Below are positions 56,229 to 64,000 of a stretch of DNA of 64,000 bases, piece after piece (the stretch's first letter is position 1; the number at the start of each line of letters is the position of its first letter). This DNA comes from Avena insularis (Eukaryota; Streptophyta; Magnoliopsida; Poales; Poaceae): NCBI GenBank assembly GCA_023614405.1, contig CM042694.1, forward strand, positions 476,629,392-476,693,391. The letters are read 5' to 3'. The translations under genes were made by a program, and so were the position numbers. The notes under the pieces were generated by a model, which had not been told where the DNA came from, did not search any database, and saw only the letters and a program-made list of their open reading frames with translations.

Positions 56229-57821
56229 TGATACGTTGCTAACGTATCCATAATTTTTGATGTTCCATGCTTGGTTTTATCTACTTTCTTATGTTTTGTC
56301 CACACTTTGGAGTATTTTCAATACTTTCTTGGACTAACCTATTAACAAGATGCCACAGTGCCAGCTGCCTATTTTCTGCTGTTTTTGGTTCCAGGAAAGT
56401 CAGAAAATCAATATTCTCGGAATTGGACGGGACAGAAGCCAAAGTCAGTTTTTCACCGAGGGGGACACGGAGCCAGAATACGAGACGGAGAGGGGACAGA
56501 GGGCCGCCACACCACCTGGTCGCGCGGGCTAGGCCTGGCCGCGCCAGGGGGTGGTCTGGCCACCCCAGGCACCCCCTCGGCCTCCCCTTTCACCTATAAG
56601 ATGCCTCCGATACAGAAACCCTAAGTACCCGATCAAAATTCCAAGAAAGAGTCTGCATACGCCATCATCTCCATCCCTAGATCGGGAGGGATCTGAAGCT
56701 GTTCCCGGCACCCTGCCGGAGGGGAGAATTCACCCTGGAGGCCTTCTTCATCACCATGCAAGCCTCCGGTGTGATGCGTGCGTAGTTCATCCTTGGACTA
56801 TGGGTCCATGTAGTAGCTAGATGGCTGGTTCTTCTCCTTTGGGTTATCATGTTTAGATCTTGTGAGCTCCATTCATGATCAAGGTCATCTATTTGTAATT
56901 CCTACATGTTGTGTTTGCGGGGATCCGATGGATATTGAGATGCTATTTCAGATTGATTATTGATTCTATCATGTCTTTGTTATTTGTGATCTTGCATGCT
57001 TTCCGTTATTAGTAGCTATATTGTCCAAGTAGATGCTAGCAACTCCAAGAGTTAGTATTTATGCTCGATAGTGGGTTCATGCCTCTAGTAATCTGGGGAA
57101 GTGACAGAAATCTCTAAGGTACTAGATGTGCTGTTGCTACTAGGGAGAAAACAACAATCCTTTGTTCATAGAACAATCGTATTGTTTACTTTACATGCAA
57201 TGCGTAATGCAATTATCTGTTGCTTGCAACTTAATACTGGAGGGCGTTCGGATGATAACCTGAAGGTGGATTATTAGTCATAGATGTAGTTGGATTACGG
57301 TCTATTTACAATCTTGTAATGCCCAATCAAATCTCAAAGGAGTCAAGATGATTAGTATATGCATGTATTGCTTTCTCGATGTTTGTCAATTTCCCCGCTG
57401 TTATTTGTTCACCCAACATGTCATCTATCTTAAGGAGAGCCACCACTAGTGAACTATGGACCCCGGTCCTTTCTTTTATCATCAATCTCCAATTGTTTAC
57501 TGCTTTCTATTTACTTTCTGCAAGCTTTTACTTTCTTCCACACAATACATTTAATCCTTTATTTTCAGCAAAACCGGTGAGATTGACAACCTCATCGCAA
57601 GTTGGGGCAATGTTCCGTCGTTGTGTTGTGCAGGTTTCCACGTTGCTGCTGGCGCCGGTAGTGCGCCCTGCCAAAGTCTAGCTAGCAACACCTTGGAGGT
57701 GTTTCCTTGCTCCTACTGGATTGATAACCTTGGTTTCATAACTGAGGGAAAACTTGCTGCTGTGCTCATCATACCTTCCTCTTGGGGTTCCCCAACGAGC
57801 TCGATATAGTTTGGGCCATCA
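56229..57821 (+). repeat. Solo LTR of the element-A family
   Basis: 1,593 bp flanked by a perfect target duplication TAGGT (56224-56228 and 57822-57826). Starts TGATACGTTGCTAACGTATC and ends GGGCCATCA. It matches the long LTR of element A (2223-3851, inverse) over its length and contains the segment deleted in A's 5' LTR. Confidence 0.9.
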
Positions 57822-57826
57822 TAGGT

Positions 57827-60318
57827 CACATACTTGGACTAGCCGATAATGTTCGTTTTTCCAAAGTTCATGTTTGTAGGGCTTGTATTTAAGGAAAGCT
57901 CCATGAGATGTCTCATCCCCCACGATGGCCATTTATTCTGATGGGATTCTAGAGGTTCTTCACGTGGACCTCTTTGGTCCTCCATCTTTTGGTAGTATTG
58001 GGGGGAGAAGTATTGCTTGGTTATTGTGGATGACTACTCAAGATACACTTGGGTATATTTCTTCAAGAAGAAGAGTGAGACTCAACAAACCATCATCAAC
58101 TTTGCCAATGAAATTCAACATCAACATAATAAGAAGATCTTGGCCATTAGAAGTGACAATGGTACCGAGTTCAAGAACTACACCTTTGATGAGTTCCTTA
58201 GTGATGAGGCATTATACACCAATATTTTGCTCCATATACCCCTCAACAAAATGGTGTGGTGGAGAGGAAGAACCGGTCTATTTTGGATATGGCAAGAACC
58301 ATGATTGCGGAGTTCAAGTCTCCATATAATTTTTGGGCCAAAGCTGTCTCGACCGCTTGTCACATTTCCAACCGTGTTTATCTCCGCAAGTACTTGAACA
58401 ATACCCCTTACGAGATCCTCTCCCGCAAGAAGCCAAGCATCCACTACCTTCGAGTGTTTTGGTGTAAGTGCTATATTATCAAGAAAGGTAATCAGTTATC
58501 TAAATTTGGGCCAAGAGCTATTGAAGGTATATTTGTTGGCTATGCATCAGACCCTCACACTTATAGTCTATAACAAGTCCACTGGGTAAGTTACAGTCTC
58601 TTGTAACATGAAGTTTGATGAGAAATAAGGCTCCCAAGTGGGGCAATTTGATCTTGGTGATGTAGGTGATGAAATTCCTCCTTAATCCATAAGAAGAATG
58701 TGTGTGGGATTTTCCCACCCCATTAAGGAACCCCTTATAGTGGAAGGAGAAGGACAATGCCCTATACAAGTGGAGACCTCACCTACTCAAGATCTTCATC
58801 CACCCCATAGCCATCAAGATACTATGATTGAAGAGTCAGCTCATAGTAAAGGTCAAGAACAAGTGAATGATCGGTGTGATCACCCCATGTTGACCAAGGT
58901 AAAACTCATGAAGATGGAAAAAGTCAAAATGTCGAGCAAGATCATGAAGAGGAGCAAGATCAACTTGAAGGTCAAGACGAGGATCAAAATAGTGGTGATG
59001 ACCGGGTAGTTTCTCAAGACTCCCTTGATGAAGATCAAGCTCATCGTGAAGCAAAAAAGGATCACCAAGCTCGTTCAAGAAAGACTTATCCTTGAAAATA
59101 TTGTTGGTTAACTTGAAAGGGGTATTACTACTCATAATCAAGTGGCAAACTTTGTTGGCCACAATGTATTTATTTCTTGTGTAGAACCCCGAAAGGTGTG
59201 TGAAGTGCTTTAAGACCCAAATTGGCTTGAAGCCATGCATGAAGAGTTACATAACTTCGAGCGCAAAGAAGTGTGGTCATTGGTGGAGATACCCAAGGAG
59301 TGCCACAATGTCATTGGGACCTAGTGTATTTTCAAGAACAAGCGAGATGCAAGTGGGATGGTCATCCGCAACAAGGCAATATTGGCGGCTCAAGGCTTCT
59401 CCCAAGTCGAGGGTATCAACTATAGTGAAACTTTTTCCCCTGTTGCTCGTCTTGAATCCACCAGTATCTTACTTGTATATGCATCTCATCATAATTTCAA
59501 GTTGCAACAAATGGATGTTAAAAGTGCATTTCTTAATGGTCCCCTAAATGAGTTGGTGTATGTCAAGCAACCTCCGGGTTTTGAAAATCCCAATTTTCCA
59601 AACCATGTCTACAAGCTTGATAAGGCACTCTATGGACTTAAACAAGATCCACGTGTTGGTAGACCGTGGCTTCGAAGTTGGGTTAATTAACCCCACTCTT
59701 TTTATTAAGAGAGTTACAGAAAACTTGTTTATATGCCAAATTTATGTTGATGATATTATCTTTGGTTCTCCTAACAAAGCTTTCAATGATGTATTTGCTA
59801 AGCTAATGACCGACGAGTTTGGAATGTCTATGATGGGTGAAATTGCAGTTCTTCCTTGGATTTGAAGTGAAACAATTGATTGGATCTATCTTTATCAATC
59901 AAGCCAAATATATTCAAGGTATGCTCAGGAGGTTCAAGTTGTCGGATCTCAATGGAGCCAAGACTCAATGCCTCTCAAATGCGACCTTACCCTTGATACT
60001 CATGGTAAAGATGTGGATCGAAAAGTATACTATTGTATGATTGGTCCTTTGCTCTATCTTTGTGCATCTAGACCAGATATCATGTTGATTGTGGGTATTT
60101 GTGCATGGTTTCAAGTCGCCCTAAAAGAAAGACACCTTGTGGCGGTCAAGCGAATCTTTCGATATTTTGTTGATACCCCAAACTTTGGCTTATGGTACCC
60201 CAAGGGCTCAAGCTTTGCACTTCGTGGATTCACGAACTCGGTTTGGGCAGAGACAAAGTTGGAAGGAAATCAACCTCCGAGGCTTGCCAATTCCTTGGTA
60301 GGTCCTTGGTGTGTTGGT
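57827..60318 (+). pseudogene. pol: Integrase and reverse transcriptase of Maximus-like element C, truncated
   Basis: Integrase is readable in pieces: DDYSRYTWVYFFKKKSETQ, IRSDNGTEFKNYTFDEFLSD (second catalytic Asp) and VERKNRSILDMARTMI (catalytic Glu). Reverse transcriptase follows: QMDVKSAFLNGPLNELVYVK, ALYGLKQDPR, and IYVDDIIFGSPNKAF with the catalytic YVDD at about 59740. RNase H begins (GPLLYLCASRPDIM) but stops at 60318, where the last element is inserted after the codons for C-Q-F-L-G-R-S-L-V-C-W. Several frameshifts (near 58020, 58260, 59350, 59690, 59860 and 59970) and stops show that it is dead. Confidence 0.8.
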
Positions 60319-61589
60319 TGATGGTTGTGAAAATAGCCATCTTTCTCCATGTTTAAATATCATTTTTTGTGAAACAATTGACCAAGAATCTCTCTAGCCT
60401 TGCTATTAATGACTAATTGTTGCAAAAATGTGCAATCATTTGTCTTGAATTGTGTTGTGCATGAAATCATACTTTTAAGGAGAAATCGGGAGCATTTATT
60501 GAAGATTATGACGTTGCCTACTCAGCCAAGCTAACCGGGGTCAAAGAGGAGCCTCCATAAGGTTTAATGACCTATAGTACAAGCAAGGCCTGCTCGTACG
60601 ATCCGTCCATACTGTGTGGCAGCGGCTCTGTTAGGTCAAACCCAACAACTTTTGTGAAGGCACCTATATATTTCGAAACTCCAGGCGCCACATAGAGAGC
60701 CGCCATTCTCAGATTGAATCACAACACCACCGAAGGAGATCCACCACCATCATTCATCCTCTCCACCCTCCATCCACTCCATATCCATAGCCATCATCTT
60801 ATACTTGAGATCTCCTTGTGAATTGGTGACCATTGTAAGAATATTTGATTCAATCTAAGTAGCACAATGTTTTCTATCCTTGATCTTACTATTATGAGTG
60901 AGTAGTCCTCACAAGATACGGGTTGTGGTGAAACCTCACAGGGATATGTGCTTCTAATTCATGGGAGTATTGTGTGGTGATTGTATAGAGATTTATATCT
61001 TTGTCTCTTGTCTCGATCCATGGACTTGTAGGTACCCAAGATCCCAAGGATTGGTAAAGACTCGAGGTGAGATGAGTGGTGAACGATGACTTCACGCGAA
61101 ACCCAGTGATAGCAAGGGGAGTACATTCTTCGTTTAGGGATCCACTTGGGAGTAACAACAATCTTAAGGCTTTGATCTATATTTTAATTAATAATTGTTA
61201 TAGCCCGGTGCTTGTGGCATAGCAGTTGGATCAAAAGATTATTGCTATGCATGTGGCTCACAGGGGCTTTAGTATATTAGGATGTGCTACCCACACCCTT
61301 ATCTTAGTTAAATAATTTCACATGAATGTGTGTATTATTATCTTTATCCCATATGATGTGCAGCTGTAGGTGAATCTTCAACCCTGGCCTATTTCCATCC
61401 ATTGCAACAACCGATGATTCAAAGTAAACTAGAAAGTTTGGTAAACATAAGGTAAAACAAACAAACAAGTCTTGTAGACGTGCCTCATTTATTTTCCATT
61501 TAGCATTGTTTCCCAAGGTTCGATTAAACCTAGGTATACTAGGGAAAAAGCTACTATACTACATCCGTAAAACCGAATCGAAGGTATCA
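60319..61589 (+). repeat. 5' LTR of element D
   Basis: Starts TGATGGTTGTGAAA and ends AAGGTATCA, 1,271 bp. The spacer AGCCTTTTTC that follows mirrors the AGCATTTTTC spacer before the PBS in element A. The start is chosen because Copia coding sequence runs right up to 60318. Confidence 0.65.
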
Positions 61590-61599
61590 AGCCTTTTTC

Positions 61600-61617
61600 T
61601 AACGTCATTTCCGGGGA
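61600..61617 (+). other. Decayed primer-binding site of element D
   Basis: TAACGTCATTTCCGGGGA differs from the Athila-type TGGCGCCGTTGCCGGGGA at five positions, mostly transitions. Confidence 0.6.
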
Positions 61618-61699
61618 AGCCAATTCGATATCCTGGTGAGGTCACCAGAGACCTTGTTTTTAATTTTAATTTTGTTTTTTTGTTTATTTCTTGTCATTA

Positions 61700-63106
61700 T
61701 TTTACTTTTATTATCTATTTAAAACCCCAAAAAATAGTTACTTATTTGTTTCTCTTACTCCAAAAAAACAAAAAGAAAAGAGCCATGGCTTAGAAGAAAC
61801 ATGGGAGTATGCTACTCCCAATGATGATTTTGTTCGTGCATCTATTACTCAGCCCGCTGTTGATGCGGAAACTTATCAAATTAAGCCTAACTTGTTGAGT
61901 TTGGTTCAACATAATCAATTTGGAGTCTTAGCTGCCGAGGACTCAGGTTTGCACCTAAACATACTTACTGAAATTTTCGACATGTATGTTGACCCCAACG
62001 CGGTGAAATTACATTTATTCCCTTTCTCTTTAAGAGGAAAGGCTAAGGACTGGTTGCTAGATTTTCTTAAAGGCACTATTACATCTTAGGAGGAATGCAC
62101 TAATCTTTTTATGACTAAAAAGTTTCCTCCAACTAAGACAATGCAGCTAAGATCCAACATAACAAGCTTTAGACAAGAAGACTGCGAGCCACTAGCTCTT
62201 GCTTGGGAAAGAATGAAAGAAGTCGTAATGAACTGTCCTAGTCATGGGATGGAAGAATGGATTATATTAAATTTATTTTATAATTCTTTTAACCCTATGT
62301 CTATGTCTATGCTAGATACCGCAGTAGGAGGAACCTTCATGGGGAAGTAAGTGAATGTTGCAAAACAACTACTTGATGCTATGCAAAGCAACCATGTCCA
62401 ATGGCATGTAGAGAGAATCTCCTTGAAAAGTGTGAATTCAATCACTAAGGAGCATAATGCAGAGCTTACTACAAAGGTAGATGAGTTACTTAATATTGAA
62501 GATACCCAAATTAATGTTATCACTACTAATGATAATGAATTAAATTTTATAGCTCGTTATCCATATAACCCTGCATGGAAGAGTCAAAACTTTGATTCAA
62601 ATTTTCAAAAGAAATATTCTAATCCTGTAGGTGCTCCACATGATAATAATTATGATAATCACAGTGGAGCAAATCATGGCAATCTCCCTTTTGAAAATAT
62701 TGTTAGAACATTTATGCAAGCTCAAACTGAACAAAATAATATCCTTATTAAAATCATGGAGAACCATGATAATAGTATTGGTAGATCATCTAACCAGGAC
62801 ATTGCAATTATAAATGATGTGTAGGATCTACAGGAAAGAACCAAGACCGTGGAGGCACAATTGGGCAAAATAGCTGAGAGTCAAACTGTCATGCTTGGAA
62901 GATTCGCTAGAAAGCCCGAGCCAAACACAATGGAAGATATCAAGATGATGAGGGCAAAAGGAAAAGATGAAAAGACTGAAGAGCTAGACTATAGCAATGC
63001 ACCATCGCCGGATTATACCATGGAAGATCTTTTAAAGATGATCACAGTGAAGAATCCTAGTATTGAACAAGGTAACGATGCCACATACCAACAATTTCGA
63101 AAATAA
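61700..63106 (+). pseudogene. gag: Gag region of element D
   Basis: Recognisable Athila-lineage gag: AVDAETYQIKPNLLSLVQHN (about 61859-61918), LHLFPFSLRGKAKDWLLDFL, LALAWERMKEVVMNCPSHGM and LDTAVGGTFMGK. It then runs through an Asn/His-rich stretch (DNNYDNHSGANHGN) to a long helical tail. In-frame stops lie at 62087, 62348, 62822 and 63104, and the start region is out of frame (ATGGCTTAG at 61783). Domain order matches gag of element A, and both have an asparagine-rich stretch in place of a clear zinc knuckle. Confidence 0.8.
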
Positions 63107-63176
63107 GTAGAATCTAAAGTTCGTGAACTAGAGGTGGAATATAAGAAGTTAGCAAATAAACTTCTAGCTAAGTTAG

Positions 63177-63658
63177 ATGATATATTTTGAGCCTAATATC
63201 AAAATTAAAATAGGAGTTAATGAGATAGTTGCACTTTGTGATCTTGGTGCAAGCATTTCAACAATTTCTCAAAGTTTATTTAATGAACTAAATCTTGGGC
63301 CATTTGCAACAACTGAAATGAAACTCCATCCTACTGATTCAACTTATAAACAAGTTGTGGTATCAAAGAAAATATAGTTGTTGAAATTAAAGGATGTCCT
63401 GCTCTTATTGATCTTGTTATAGTAGACATGCCTGAAGATCCCATGGCACCTATAATTCTAGGTAGGCCATTCCTAAGAACTATTAAAGCTTTGATTAATT
63501 TACATGAAGGGAATGTGAGAATAGGACTACCATCTAGAGATCCTTTTATAATACACTTCCGTAGTAGGAAGAAAAAGGGCAAGCCTAATGATGATGGTGT
63601 AATCACTTTAAATGCTAACTATTTTGGAGTGGGTGTTCCACTTCTAAAACCCAAATGA
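63177..63658 (+). pseudogene. Aspartic protease of element D
   Basis: VALCDLGASISTISQSLFNE holds the active site in its usual Athila form, D-L-G-A-S. After a frame change near 63375 the reading continues VDMPEDPMAPIILGRPFLRT, with the conserved second block, and ends GVGVPLLKPK at 63658. Two frames are needed, so it is broken, although the catalytic motif is kept, unlike in element A. Confidence 0.75.
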
Positions 63659-64000
63659 TCACCGTCTGGGTCAAGCTAGTTGACATTAACTAGAAGTGCT
63701 TCATGGGAGGCAACCCATGTGAAATAAAGTTTTTACTTGCGTTAGTTTTTTTGTTTGACTTTGATTTTTAATAAAGAGTGTTCAAGAAGGCCCTTTGGAG
63801 AGAGGAGAAGAAATCAAGGTAACCCTCACTCTATGTTATTCACTAACACGTGGCCATAAGATACTGCCATTTTTATGAAGTATAGTTGTTGTCATTATTT
63901 TGTTAAAGTACGTGTGCAAAGGCATATGAAGTTTCTCACTGAAAATTTTCAAGTTTTGAAGCTTACTGCACGCTTAACAACTAGCCGTATGACCGGAGTC
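63659..64000 (+). mobile_element. Noncoding part of element D after protease
   Basis: Contains GGGAGGCAACCCATG near 63706, a conserved-looking block of Athila-type elements, then AT-rich sequence. No reverse transcriptase start is seen before the window ends. Confidence 0.5.

Larger units (their letters stand above)
44383..60318 (+). mobile_element. Maximus/SIRE-like Copia element C, split by nested insertions
   Basis: 5' LTR 44383-45666, PBS 45669-45680, gag about 45896-47770, then element B (47771-55495). Protease and pre-integrase follow at 55501-56228, then a solo LTR (56229-57821), integrase and reverse transcriptase at 57827-60318, where a further element cuts it off inside RNase H. 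Every coding part has stops or frameshifts. No 3' LTR is in the window. Identification rests on the TGAAAGGGCATTTC LTR start and the long coiled-coil gag tail typical of SIRE/Maximus. Confidence 0.8.
60319..64000 (+). mobile_element. Athila-lineage Gypsy element D, 5' part (continues past the window)
   Basis: LTR 60319-61589, a decayed PBS 61600-61617, gag about 61790-63106, protease 63177-63658, then noncoding sequence to the end of the window. Inserted into the RNase H region of element C. The candidate target duplication is TTGGT (60314-60318); its partner is outside. No polymerase appears directly after protease in the visible part. Confidence 0.75.

Overview
The window reads as nuclear DNA of a large-genome grass, most likely a Triticeae cereal (wheat, barley or a relative). 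It is dominated by nested LTR retrotransposons of the kinds that fill those genomes: BARE/Angela-like and Maximus/SIRE-like Copia elements, Athila-lineage Gypsy elements, a LARD-like element with giant LTRs, and a Cassandra TRIM. It also holds a PIF/Harbinger derivative and Stowaway MITEs. Family names are assigned by recognition of termini, primer-binding sites (PBS) and protein motifs, not by a database search.

Layout. 1-1920: 3' end and 3' LTR of an Angela/BARE-like Copia element. It sits in a second BARE-like LTR (1921-2222, continuing at 10148 to about 10470) that is also interrupted by an Athila-type Gypsy element on the minus strand (2223-10147). 10471-13183: 5' half of another minus-strand Gypsy element. 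13184-18547: degenerate sequence with a Copia pol fragment and an unexplained pair of 360-bp direct repeats. 18551-21183: a Harbinger-type element carrying a broken Myb-like gene. 21411-21570: a U1 snRNA gene with plant Pol II snRNA promoter elements. 22525 to about 25750: the one protein gene that looks intact, an OEP16-3-like Tim17-family membrane protein on the minus strand. It has two coding exons, a 5'-UTR intron and two Stowaway MITEs in its coding intron. 26480-27536: a Maximus-like LTR remnant and a Cassandra TRIM with a 5S-rRNA-like stretch in each LTR. 27556-36812: a complete LARD-like element with two LTRs of about 4.2 kb around only 848 bp. 36845-40667: an internally deleted Copia element inside a BARE-like LTR. 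42776-44382: a Gypsy LTR-like remnant holding a small solo LTR. 44383-60318: a Maximus-like Copia element split by a complete Athila-type element (47771-55495, itself split by a solo Copia LTR at 50843-52491) and by a solo Gypsy LTR (56229-57821). A further Athila-lineage element starting at 60319 truncates it and runs off the window.

Target-site duplications (TSDs) read directly from the sequence fix most boundaries and the order of insertion. The low-copy part is only about 21.2-26 kb: the U1 snRNA gene and the OEP16-3-like gene, arranged so that their 3' ends converge. I see no intact autonomous transposon, no CRISPR-like array and nothing prokaryotic. I did not find a wholly new system. 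The most distinctive observations are two related Athila-type elements that share their long 3' noncoding half but carry unrelated coding modules, the LARD-like element with oversized LTRs, and the Cassandra 5S-like units.
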